Below, piece by piece: positions 1-8,588 of a stretch of 64,000 bases of DNA. A program made the position numbers and the translations under genes. Position 1 is the stretch's first letter, and every line of letters starts with the position of its first letter. This stretch comes from Candidatus Wallbacteria bacterium (lineage in GTDB: Bacteria > Muiribacteriota > UBA6191 > JACPRK01). Under the pieces are notes generated by a model that had not been told where the DNA came from, ran no database searches, and saw only the letters and a list, made by a program, of their open reading frames with translations. The stretch is from the NCBI GenBank assembly GCA_016190005.1, contig JACPRK010000127.1:1-64000 (forward strand). Reading direction: 5' to 3'.

Positions 1-136
1 GCAGATGCTCCGCCAAGCGGTCCAAATCACAGGAACCCGAGCAGGGAACTCAAACGGAAGCCAATGACCTCACAGGCGCGCGAGGCCACCGCTCCCGGGA
101 AACCACAAGTCCACTCCCGATTACTTCACAGCCTCT

Positions 137-178
137 CAGGCGTCAGGCCTCGAGTCTTGAGCCTCGAGCCTCGAGCCT
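137..178. repeat. 7-bp-period degenerate tandem repeat immediately 3' of the recD2-like stop codon
   Basis: caggcgt/caggcct/cgagtct/tgagcct/cgagcct/cgagcct, six heptads in phase. Confidence 0.75.
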
Positions 179-2364
179 CAGGTTGCGCGGCGCATCAGGT
201 CGGCGAGGCGGGAGTTTCGGCGCTGGATGCGGTTGTTGCGGACGGCCAGCGTTAGGGCGCGGCGCGTGCCGACGATGACCACGAGCTTGCGGGCGCGCGT
301 GACGGCGGTATAGAGCAGGTTCCGCTGGAGCATTACGTAGTGCTGCTCGGTGAGAGGCAGGATGACGGCGGGGTACTCACTGCCCTGGCTCTTGTGGACG
401 GTGACGGCGTAGGCCAGCTGCAGCTGCCCGCGCTCCAGGGCCGAGTAGCGGACGAGCCTGCCGTCGAAGTCGACCTCGAGCTCGTCGGTCCGCTGATCCC
501 GCGCCGTGACGACGCCGGCGTCCCCGTTGAAGACTTCCTTGTTGTAGTTGTTGACGATCTGCATCACGCGGTCGCCCGGCGAAGGCTGGCCGTGGACGGG
601 CATCTTGAGCTCCTGCTGAACCATCCTGTTCAAGCTGGCGGTGCCGGCGTCGCCCTTGTGCATCGGGGTGAGGATCTGGATCTCGCGGAGCGGGTCGAAG
701 CCGTAGGCGCGCGGGATCTGGTAGCAGTAGAGGTCGATGACGGTCCTGGCGATCTCGTCGGGGGCCTGGCGCTCGATCATGAAGAAGTCCTGGCCGCCCT
801 CGGCGTTCTTGGCGCGCTGCAGGACCGGGATCTTGCCCTCGTTGATCATGTGGGCGTTGACGTGGATGGCGCTGGTCTCCTGCTGGCGGAAGACCTGCCG
901 CAGGGTGACCGTCGGGATCGCGCAGCTTGCGATCAGGTCTCGCAGGACGCTGCCAGGACCGACGGCGGGCAGCTGATCGACATCCCCCATCAGGACGAGG
1001 TAGGTGTCGGGCTTGAGCGCCTGCACCAGGGCGTAGGCCAGCAGCATGTCCAGCATCGAGGCCTCGTCGACCACCACGCAGCGAGCCTCGAGCGGGTTGT
1101 TCTTGCCGTGCACGAACTCCTGGTTCTTCGGATCGAACTTGAGCATCCGGTGGATGGTCGCCGCGGGGCGGCCGGAGGCCTCCTCCATGCGCTTGGCGGC
1201 GCGGCCCGTCGGCGCCGCCAGAAGTGTCGAAAGACCTTTCGTGTCGACCAGCTTCATCAACGCCTTGAGAAGGGTCGTCTTGCCCGTGCCCGGCCCGCCG
1301 GTGATGATGAGGATTCGGCCGGTGGCCAGCTGGCAGAGCCCCTCGAGCTGCAGCGGGTCCAGCTCGAAGCCCTGCTCGCGCTCGAAGGCGCTCGCCGCGT
1401 CGACGATCTCGTCGCGACCAAACTCCGAAGGCCGCAAGCCCATCCCCTGCAGCAGCCGGGCGGTCTCGCGCTCGGCCTCGTGGTACAGGGGCAGATAGAC
1501 GTCGGGGGCGTCCAGCTCGCCCTCCGCGATCAGGTCGGCCCGGTCGACGAGTGCCCGCAGCGCGGACTCGGCTGCGTCCGGAGGGATTCCGTAGAGCGAG
1601 CCGGCTTCCGAGACAAGCTCGGCACCGGGGCGGAACAGGTGGCCGTGCTTCGAAGCCTCGTCGAGCAGGTGCTTGTGTGCGGCCTGGGCGCGCGCGGGGG
1701 CGTCTAGCGGCATCCCCATCTTCTGGGCGATGGCGTCGGCCGTGCGGAAGCCGATCCCGGAGACTTCTCGGACCATTCGAAACGGATCGGACCCGACAAC
1801 CGAGACGGTCTCGGGCCCGTAGAACTCCCGGATGCTGTTGGCGAGCGCGCCCATGATCCCGTTGGAGGCCAGGAAGAGCATGATCTCCCGATCCTCGCGG
1901 TTGGAATCCCAGAGGCGCCGCAGCTCCTCGGCGCGCCTGCGACCCAGCCCCTGCACCTCCAGGAGCCGATCGGGCTCTCGCTCGAGGACCTCGAGCGCTC
2001 GATCGCCGAAATGGCCGATGATGCGCTCGGCCATGCGCTCGCGGATACCGGGAACAGCGCCGCTGGCCAGGTAGCGGCGAAGCCCGTCCACTGTGCTGGG
2101 GGGCGTGACGTGGTAGCGATCGAAGCGAAACTGACGCCCGTACCTGGGGTCGAGAACCCAGCGTCCCCAGAGCCGCATGTGCTGCCCCAGCCGCGGCACG
2201 GGTACTCGGCCGACGATCGTGACTCGCTCCTCGGCGCCGTCGGGCAACAGCTTCCCCACGAGGAAGTTGGTGACATCGTGCGTGTAGGTCAGCGCCTCCA
2301 GCACGCCCTCGATCATCTCGTCAGACGTGCCCGCCAGCTCGAGCTGAGAGGACATGACCGCCAT
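178..2364 (-). CDS. recD2: RecD2-like ATP-dependent helicase (SF1B, RecD/TraA family)
   Basis: Walker A GGPGTGKTTLLKAL, VVVDEASMLD, GDVDQLPAVGPGSVL, QVFRQ, AYAVTVHKSQGSEYPAV and LLYTAVTRARK motifs; N-terminal HhH-like region. Confidence 0.9.
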   Translation of the reverse strand: MAVMSSQLELAGTSDEMIEGVLEALTYTHDVTNFLVGKLLPDGAEERVTIVGRVPVPRLGQHMRLWGRWVLDPRYGRQFRFDRYHVTPPSTVDGLRRYLASGAVPGIRERMAERIIGHFGDRALEVLEREPDRLLEVQGLGRRRAEELRRLWDSNREDREIMLFLASNGIMGALANSIREFYGPETVSVVGSDPFRMVREVSGIGFRTADAIAQKMGMPLDAPARAQAAHKHLLDEASKHGHLFRPGAELVSEAGSLYGIPPDAAESALRALVDRADLIAEGELDAPDVYLPLYHEAERETARLLQGMGLRPSEFGRDEIVDAASAFEREQGFELDPLQLEGLCQLATGRILIITGGPGTGKTTLLKALMKLVDTKGLSTLLAAPTGRAAKRMEEASGRPAATIHRMLKFDPKNQEFVHGKNNPLEARCVVVDEASMLDMLLAYALVQALKPDTYLVLMGDVDQLPAVGPGSVLRDLIASCAIPTVTLRQVFRQQETSAIHVNAHMINEGKIPVLQRAKNAEGGQDFFMIERQAPDEIARTVIDLYCYQIPRAYGFDPLREIQILTPMHKGDAGTASLNRMVQQELKMPVHGQPSPGDRVMQIVNNYNKEVFNGDAGVVTARDQRTDELEVDFDGRLVRYSALERGQLQLAYAVTVHKSQGSEYPAVILPLTEQHYVMLQRNLLYTAVTRARKLVVIVGTRRALTLAVRNNRIQRRNSRLADLMRRAT

Positions 2365-2564
2365 GCTACGACTCCCGGCGACGATTCAGAAGGAGCCGTT
2401 GGCGAGCCCCCAGGGCGACAGACAAAGTTGGCCAAAAGCGGGTACAGCCACCGGAAGCCCGGCCAACCGACCGGACGACTGCCAGATTTCAAACGGGCTT
2501 CCGGAGCCAGTCCCGGTCTTCCGCCTCCGGGCTCGCGACTTTGCCGAGACCCTGGGCGAGCCCC

Positions 2565-2592
2565 CTACTCACTACTCGCTACTCGCTACCAG
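2565..2592. repeat. 7-bp-period tandem repeat 3' of the next gene's stop codon
   Basis: ctactca/ctactcg/ctactcg/ctaccag, four heptads ending 2 nt from the stop codon of 2595..4094. Confidence 0.65.
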
Positions 2593-2594
2593 CC

Positions 2595-4094
2595 CTAGAA
2601 CCGGCGCACGTACTGCGCGCGCAGCTCGGAGGCGTCCTGGCGGAGGATCGGCACGGTGCCGGCGAGGCGCGTCGGGTTCTCGAAGGCGAAGTCGATCGCA
2701 CGCAGCCGCAAAGATAGATCACTCGCGTCGTCGAGGGCGCGGCTGACACCGGCTGTCCACACCGTGAACCGGTCGCGGCTCGTGTCGAAAAGAGATGAGT
2801 GACTGCCGACGTCGTCCATTCCGAGGGCGAGCGTGGTGCGATCGTCGAACGGCTTCGCCCAGAGGCCCAGCTTCCAGTCGCGCAGGCCGTTGATCTCGTT
2901 CTTCTGCGCAGTGATGCCGCCGGAGAAACTGTCGAGAGCCTGGAGAACGTCTTCGAGCGGGCTGGCCTGGGCTCCCCGGAACTGCAGATCGTGGTCGATG
3001 GAGAATCCGCGAAAGTCCTCCTCCTGGAAGATCGCGGCGCCCGAGATGCCCAGGCGACGCCCCATCTTGAAGTCGAGCGTCGTCAGATAACCGCGGGTCC
3101 GGCTGTTGTTGTTGAAGCCGGTGGGAACCCGGTTGTCGTAGTCGCTGAACTCGAAGCCGTAGCGGAGGCGATCGCCCAGGGACCCGCGCGCGAACAGACC
3201 GACGTGAAACGGACGGTATCCGCCGGCGTCAGCCTCGCGCTTGATGTAGTAGTAGCCCAGCTCGCCGCCGGCCGGCCCGGGGACGACCATCTGGAGCACC
3301 AGGTCATCGCCCAGGAGCGCCTCGTAGCGATTGCGGCGATAGGCACCCGTCAGATCGAGCCCCTGCACCCGGTCGACCAGCACCTGGCCGGCGCCGACGA
3401 ACGTGTTGAAGCGCCCCAGCCGCGCCCGCTCGACGGGAGAGCCGAGCCGCCCCAGCTCCAGGTAGGCCTGGTAGAGACCGAGCCCGTCCTCCTCGCGTGC
3501 GTCGGGGCGGGCCACGAACTGCGCGTCGAGTCGGCCCTCCAGATGCGGGCTGGCGCGGAGCTCTGCCCCCAGGACCAAGTTGCCGCGCGAGGAGCCGGCG
3601 TCATTGGTGTATTCGGCCGCGCGCACCAGCCCGCCGGCGAACCGCACCTTCCGCCGATCGCACCGGATGAGCCGATCGACCTTCTCGGAGACGGCCTCCT
3701 TGCGCGGGCGATAGGCTGCAAGCGCACCCTGCAGGACCTTCGGCGATCCGCCCAGAAGACTCAGTTCCTCCCCAAACTCCTGAACCAACCGGCCGAGCTC
3801 CCCGACGTCCCCGGTGGTGAGCCGCGGAGCCGCCTCGGAGTCGAGTGTCTTCACGGCCTTGTCGAGCGCCTGCGCGAAGCGGTAGCGCGTGACGGGCCCC
3901 TCGCCGGCCACGCCCAGCTTCACGCCGGACGCCTCGAGCTTGCAGGCCAGCCGCCGCGTCCAGTGCCCGGCCGGAAGGTTCTTGAAGGCGTCCGAGGCTG
4001 CCGCACCTGTCGCCAGGAGAAGACAACCCAGGGCGATGTGGAGGAGCGCCCGCACACCCCTTTCCATCGGCATTCCGGCCCCCGCCAGTGACAA
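2595..4094 (-). CDS. Putative outer-membrane porin-like protein with SLH-like N-terminus
   Basis: Signal peptide, FKNLPAGHWTRRLACKLEASG (SLH-like), alternating beta-strand pattern, C-terminal RAQYVRRF ending in Phe. Confidence 0.6.
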   Translation of the reverse strand: MSLAGAGMPMERGVRALLHIALGCLLLATGAAASDAFKNLPAGHWTRRLACKLEASGVKLGVAGEGPVTRYRFAQALDKAVKTLDSEAAPRLTTGDVGELGRLVQEFGEELSLLGGSPKVLQGALAAYRPRKEAVSEKVDRLIRCDRRKVRFAGGLVRAAEYTNDAGSSRGNLVLGAELRASPHLEGRLDAQFVARPDAREEDGLGLYQAYLELGRLGSPVERARLGRFNTFVGAGQVLVDRVQGLDLTGAYRRNRYEALLGDDLVLQMVVPGPAGGELGYYYIKREADAGGYRPFHVGLFARGSLGDRLRYGFEFSDYDNRVPTGFNNNSRTRGYLTTLDFKMGRRLGISGAAIFQEEDFRGFSIDHDLQFRGAQASPLEDVLQALDSFSGGITAQKNEINGLRDWKLGLWAKPFDDRTTLALGMDDVGSHSSLFDTSRDRFTVWTAGVSRALDDASDLSLRLRAIDFAFENPTRLAGTVPILRQDASELRAQYVRRF

Positions 4095-4133
4095 GGCGAG
4101 CCGAAGATCGGCTAGATTTGTCTCGAGCGCGGC

Positions 4134-5543
4134 TCAGTCGGGCTGCGGGCCCTGTCGCTCCCGCCCGCGGAAGCGATGCCGCTGGCGGCGCCTGCGGCCG
4201 TGAGTCCGCCCGTGGCTGCCGGAGGGTCCCCGCGTGCCGCGTGCCGGCTCGCCCTCGGGCGCGCCTCCCACGGCCGCCGGGGAATCGCCCTCACCGGACT
4301 CGGGTGCTCCGTCCGTCCGGCCTTCGTTTGCTGGCCTGGGCTGGTGCGGCCGGCCGCCCTCGAGCGCGGCCAAACGAGACTCCCACTCGGCAACGATGTC
4401 GGAGTACTCGCCCGTCGCCGCGTTACCGATCCGGAAGAGCGCCCAGGCGTCCTCGAAGTAGTCCTTGCGGACGAAGGCAGCCGTGGAGAACCGCCTTCCC
4501 CTCCCCTCCTTCACGAAGCGGCGCTGGGCCCGGAACATCTGGAGCATTCGCTCCATGTCACGCTTGCGAGTGGACATCAGGAGCGGTGAGCGCTCCCGCT
4601 CGGCATCGAGCCAGAGGTAGGGATCGGTGTCGCCGCCAGTCTGCCGGTGATAGATGGGGTAGAGCAACGCAGCCTGCAGAACGGCATCCGAGCTCGTACG
4701 GCGGCCGCCGGCCAGGCGATCGAGCGCCGAAAGGTAGCCGAACAACGCCTCGCGTGTATCCGGGATCGCCTCCGAGATACCGGGCATCAGCACCTGGAGA
4801 ACGCCCGTCGCGTGGAGCATCTCGATGGCGCTGGCGGAGGCTCCACACGCGATGGTCTTGAGCAGCTCCTCGTGGACACGCGGGGGAGCGCTCTTGGTGA
4901 GGTCCGCCTTCACGTCGGCCATGGCCGTCTGGATCTCCGGCTCCAGGTCGAACCCGAGTCGCGTGGCGAACCTGAGCGCTCTCATGATGCGCACCGGGTC
5001 CTCGCGGAAGCGGATCTGCGGATCTCCGATGCAGCGGACGATCCGGCCCTCGATATCGTCGAGGCCGCCCACGTAGTCGATGATCTCGTGATTCTCGACG
5101 TCGTAGAACAGAGCGTTGAGCGTGAAGTCGCGCCGGCGAGCATCCTCCTCCGGGGAGCCGAACACATTGTCTTCGCGGATGAGCAGGTCCTCCCCCTCGG
5201 CGGCGTCTGACTCGGCGGCGCTGCCGCGGAAGGTGGATACCTCGATGAACTTGCCGCTGAAGAGGATGTGGGCGAGCCGGAAGCGGCGACCGATGATGCG
5301 GCAGTTACGGAAGAGGTCCCGCACCTCGCCGGGCCAAGCCGAGGTCGCCACGTCGAAGTCCTTCGGAGTGAAGCTCAGGAGCAGGTCGCGGACGCAACCT
5401 CCGACGAGATAGGCTAGAAAGCCGTGTCTCGTGAGCCGATGGATGACCTTGAGCGCATCGGGGTCGATGCGGTCATGAGGAATGAGTAGAGGGGTCTCGA
5501 TGTTTTCGAGCGAGCCTGCTGCGACTTCCTGGACGTCTTCCAC
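4134..5543 (-). CDS. pcnB: PcnB-type poly(A) polymerase / tRNA nucleotidyltransferase family, with Arg/His-rich C-terminal tail
   Basis: YLVGGCVRDLLLSFTPKDFDVATSAWPGEVRDLFRNCRIIGRRFRLAHILF, RRRDFTLNALFYD, DPVRIMRALRFATRLGF. Confidence 0.88.
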   Translation of the reverse strand: MEDVQEVAAGSLENIETPLLIPHDRIDPDALKVIHRLTRHGFLAYLVGGCVRDLLLSFTPKDFDVATSAWPGEVRDLFRNCRIIGRRFRLAHILFSGKFIEVSTFRGSAAESDAAEGEDLLIREDNVFGSPEEDARRRDFTLNALFYDVENHEIIDYVGGLDDIEGRIVRCIGDPQIRFREDPVRIMRALRFATRLGFDLEPEIQTAMADVKADLTKSAPPRVHEELLKTIACGASASAIEMLHATGVLQVLMPGISEAIPDTREALFGYLSALDRLAGGRRTSSDAVLQAALLYPIYHRQTGGDTDPYLWLDAERERSPLLMSTRKRDMERMLQMFRAQRRFVKEGRGRRFSTAAFVRKDYFEDAWALFRIGNAATGEYSDIVAEWESRLAALEGGRPHQPRPANEGRTDGAPESGEGDSPAAVGGAPEGEPARGTRGPSGSHGRTHGRRRRQRHRFRGRERQGPQPD

Positions 5544-5581
5544 GGTCTACGAGGGAATTCTCGATCGCTGGAATGAAAAAA

Positions 5582-5657
5582 TGGTGGGCCATATAGGAAT
5601 CGAACCTATAACCTGCGGATTAAGAGTCCGTCGCTCTGCCAGTTGAGCTAATGGCCC
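5582..5657 (-). tRNA. tRNA-Lys(CTT), CCA encoded
   Basis: GGGCCATTAGCTCAACTGGCAGAGCGACGGACTCTTAATCCGCAGGTTATAGGTTCGATTCCTATATGGCCCACCA folds as a cloverleaf; anticodon loop CTCTTAA. Confidence 0.95.
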
Positions 5658-5779
5658 ACTCAACGCCGGAGTTTCCGGGGCAGCGATGGTATCACGCGGG
5701 TGGTTCCGAGTCAACCGTCAAGCTCGGAGCACTCCAACCGGGCGTTCGCCGGAGATCGCCCAAAAAATAGCCAAAGGGC

Positions 5780-5808
5780 TTGACAAATGTAGGAACTTGG
5801 GCTACCCT
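5780..5808 (+). promoter_or_regulatory. Candidate sigma70-type promoter upstream of the LysM lipoprotein
   Basis: TTGACA - 17 bp - TACCCT, about 60 bp upstream of the ATG at 5868. Confidence 0.5.
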
Positions 5809-5867
5809 CCCGCCGACTTAGTGTATCTGCTTTTTTCGGCTTCCAGAGCCACGGAAAGGAGTCCTCG

Positions 5868-6503
5868 ATGTTGACCCGAACTCAATTGCTGCCGGCCGGC
5901 TTGTGCGTGCTGCTGGCTGCTTCGTTGATCGCCCTGCCTGGCTGCGCAGGACGCAGCAAGAAGAAGGAGGCGAAGGTCGACAAGGCGCCGACCGTGACGG
6001 CGAAGTCATCCGACGAGGTCGCCGCCGAGCAGGCTGCCGGCGAGGCCGCTGCGGCCCCCGCCGAGGAAGCCGCTCCCGCCGAGGCCGCTCCCGAGACGTC
6101 GTCAGCCGATGCGCAGGACACCGCTGCGGCTCCCCAGGGTTCCGGCGCATACGACGAAGCCACTGCTCCGCAGCGGTTCGAGGATGCAGCCCCACAGCCC
6201 GAAGTGAGTGAGGCAGAGGCTCCCGCCGAAGAGGCACCGGCGCCGGTTCGCCGCTCTCGCCGGTCGCGGGCCAAGGCCTACCGCCCGGCCGTTGCTTCGG
6301 CCCCCGAGGAGACGGCTCCGGCCGGCCCCGAAGGCGGCGAAGAGGAGGCCTCCGCGGGCGGTCAGGCCTACACGGTGGTGCCCGGCGACAGCATCTACCG
6401 GATCGCCAAGACGCACAACGTGGCGGCCAAGAAGCTGATGGCTGCGAATCACATCACCGACCCCCGCAAGCTCAAGGTCGGACAGCGTCTGGTGATTCCC
6501 TAG
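5868..6503 (+). CDS. LysM-domain lipoprotein
   Basis: Lipobox ALPGC; Ala/Glu/Pro-rich linker; C-terminal LysM YTVVPGDSIYRIAKTHNVAAKKLMAANHITDPRKLKVGQRLVIP; AAGGAG RBS. Confidence 0.88.
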   Translation: MLTRTQLLPAGLCVLLAASLIALPGCAGRSKKKEAKVDKAPTVTAKSSDEVAAEQAAGEAAAAPAEEAAPAEAAPETSSADAQDTAAAPQGSGAYDEATAPQRFEDAAPQPEVSEAEAPAEEAPAPVRRSRRSRAKAYRPAVASAPEETAPAGPEGGEEEASAGGQAYTVVPGDSIYRIAKTHNVAAKKLMAANHITDPRKLKVGQRLVIP

Positions 6504-6540
6504 TCTCGGGCGTCGCAGGCGACGCAACGTACTTTCAACG

Positions 6541-6577
6541 ACGGGCCGGGGCCAGGCGCCTCGGCCCGTTTCTTTCG
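6541..6577 (+). terminator. Rho-independent terminator-like hairpin
   Basis: acgggccg ... cggcccgt (8-bp perfect stem) followed by ttcttt. Confidence 0.6.
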
Positions 6578-6667
6578 CAGGCAGGGGGGCGCTGGGCTTC
6601 AAGGCTGGCGAGCTCACGCGAAACCGCGAGCCCTCGAGCCGTCCAGCGGCCTGCCGCCTAGAGGGAA

Positions 6668-8101
6668 ATGAGAGCAGAGGACTCGAACATTCGGTGGCAG
6701 GTAGGGCTGCTAGCCTGGGTCGTGATCGGGGCGAGCGCGGCGGCCGTGGGCTGCGGCGGCCGAGCGGGCGCTGCGGGGGGCGGAGCACGGGTCCAGACAA
6801 AGGGCGACGATGCGGCCGTGAAGGGGCGGGTAGCGTTCGACACGGGGTGGCGCAAGCATCTGTCGTCGCGATTCGAGCAGGCGCCGCCGGCGGCGTTCGT
6901 GGCGTCCGGGCCGACCTGGGAGGACTGGGAGCGTGCGGCGCTCTCCGGTTTGACGGTGACGCTCTCCGGCGGGCCGACGCCAGCCCGCACGGCGGTGAGG
7001 GCCGACGGCAGCTTCGAGCTGGGGCGATTGCGGCCAGGGAACTACCGTCTGCAGGTGAGCACGTCGAGCCGGGGGTCGGAAATCCGGGCGCTGACGACGA
7101 TGCCGCTGCCGCTGGAGCGACGGGCACGGGCACGGGCGCAGCTGGTGCTAGCGGGCCAGGATCTGGCCGATCTGGACGAAGACGGCGATCGCCGAGAGGC
7201 AGTCGTGCGGGCGGCGATCGACTACCGGGCGCCGGGGATCGAGTACACCAGAACCATGGAGCCCGGGGGGCTGGTGAAGACGACGTACCCGGAAGACACG
7301 GTGGAGTACGGCACCCCCGGAGAGACCGTTCGGGTGTTCAACGCGGACGGGACCAAGGAAGAGAGGACGCCAGCGCGCCCGGGGCCGGCGCGCGCGCGGC
7401 CGCAGCTTCTGGAGGGTGAGATTCGCCCGCTGGTGGACCCGGGGAGCCAAGGGGGTCATGGCGTGCTCCGGATTTCTGCGAAGGTCGACCTCGAGGGTCA
7501 GGAGCGGCCGGTGAGTGTGCTGGCCAGCTTCTTCTCACCAGAGGGAAGCAAGCGGCTGGCGGAGCTGGCCGACGACGGCAGCGGGAGGGACCTGGAGCCC
7601 TCGGTTCCCGGGCATCAGGGCAGCGGCGATGCGAAGGCCGGAGATGGCGTCTTCACGCTTCTCATGCCGATTGACAGCCGAAGTTACTCGATGGTATACA
7701 ACGGCGTCGTCGTGCTGACGGCCCTTGGCGAGTCCGGCGGAGCCGGGACGTCGACGGCGCTTTTCCTGTATGGGCCACCGGTGAGCTGGAAGCCCGCGCT
7801 GGAGGGGCGTCTGGCGGAAAAGCTGGGGGAAGTCGAGCTGGTGGCCCGGAGCGGCGGTCTCGTCGCGACGGTCGTGCTGAAGCAACCGCCGGTCCAGCCG
7901 TTTTCGGGAGCCGTGTTCGGCCCCGAGGGGCAGGAGGCGCCGCTGATAGCGGAGCCAGGCGGGCAGAGGTACACCAGCTCGGTCATCACGGGGAAGCTGG
8001 CCGGGTACGTTTTCGTGGCCTTGGCCGGCCCGGAAGGTGCGTATCAAGCGGGAGCCGTCATGGACGGGCTCGAGGGCAAGTCGAAGCGGCTTTTCCGCTA
8101 G
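6668..8101 (+). CDS. Putative secreted/lipoprotein with carboxypeptidase-regulatory-like and choice-of-anchor-like beta domains
   Basis: N-terminal hydrophobic segment ending AVGCGG; GSFELGRLRPGNYRLQV and GDGVFTLLMPIDSRSYSMVYNGVVVLTALGESGG patterns. Confidence 0.45.
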   Translation: MRAEDSNIRWQVGLLAWVVIGASAAAVGCGGRAGAAGGGARVQTKGDDAAVKGRVAFDTGWRKHLSSRFEQAPPAAFVASGPTWEDWERAALSGLTVTLSGGPTPARTAVRADGSFELGRLRPGNYRLQVSTSSRGSEIRALTTMPLPLERRARARAQLVLAGQDLADLDEDGDRREAVVRAAIDYRAPGIEYTRTMEPGGLVKTTYPEDTVEYGTPGETVRVFNADGTKEERTPARPGPARARPQLLEGEIRPLVDPGSQGGHGVLRISAKVDLEGQERPVSVLASFFSPEGSKRLAELADDGSGRDLEPSVPGHQGSGDAKAGDGVFTLLMPIDSRSYSMVYNGVVVLTALGESGGAGTSTALFLYGPPVSWKPALEGRLAEKLGEVELVARSGGLVATVVLKQPPVQPFSGAVFGPEGQEAPLIAEPGGQRYTSSVITGKLAGYVFVALAGPEGAYQAGAVMDGLEGKSKRLFR

Positions 8102-8163
8102 CACGATCCGGGTTCTTTGACAGTCCAATAGCTGGAGCAAGCGAAGTCCTCGGACAGGCGCGC

Positions 8164-8256
8164 GGAGAGGTGGCTGAGTGGTCGAAAGCGCTCGCCTGGA
8201 GAGCGGGTATCGGGTCACAAGCTCGATCGTGGGTTCAAATCCCACCCTCTCCGCCA
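8164..8256 (+). tRNA. tRNA-Ser(GGA), CCA encoded
   Basis: GGAGAGGTGGCTGAGTGG...CTGGAGA loop...long variable arm...CCTCTCCGCCA. Confidence 0.95.
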
Positions 8257-8290
8257 TCTACCCCCTGGACTTCGGAGCAGTTCACGATGC

Positions 8291-8383
8291 GGAGAGATGG
8301 CAGAGCGGTCGAATGCGCACGACTCGAAATCGTGTAGGGGCCTAATCCGTCCCTCCTGGGTTCAAATCCCAGTCTCTCCGCCA
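8291..8383 (+). tRNA. tRNA-Ser(CGA), CCA encoded
   Basis: GGAGAGATGGCAGAGCGG...CTCGAAA loop...long variable arm...GTCTCTCCGCCA. Confidence 0.95.
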
Positions 8384-8421
8384 GCTTTCAGGCCACGAGC
8401 GCGTGCTCGTGGGTGCGAAGG

Positions 8422-8444
8422 GCCCGCCGCGAGGCGGGCTTTTG
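8422..8444 (+). terminator. Terminator-like hairpin after the tRNA-Ser pair
   Basis: gcccgc-cgcgag-gcgggc followed by tttt. Confidence 0.7.
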
Positions 8445-8588
8445 TGCGTTCAGAGTTGCGCCAGCGACCGCACGATGCCGGAGCAATGCCTATGGCGCGA
8501 CAGGCGCTGCCTACCCCGCCCTGGCGAATCCGTCACGTCCGCTGTAGTCTGAAAACGAGGCGGCTGCGGGACGGACAAACTCCGCCAG

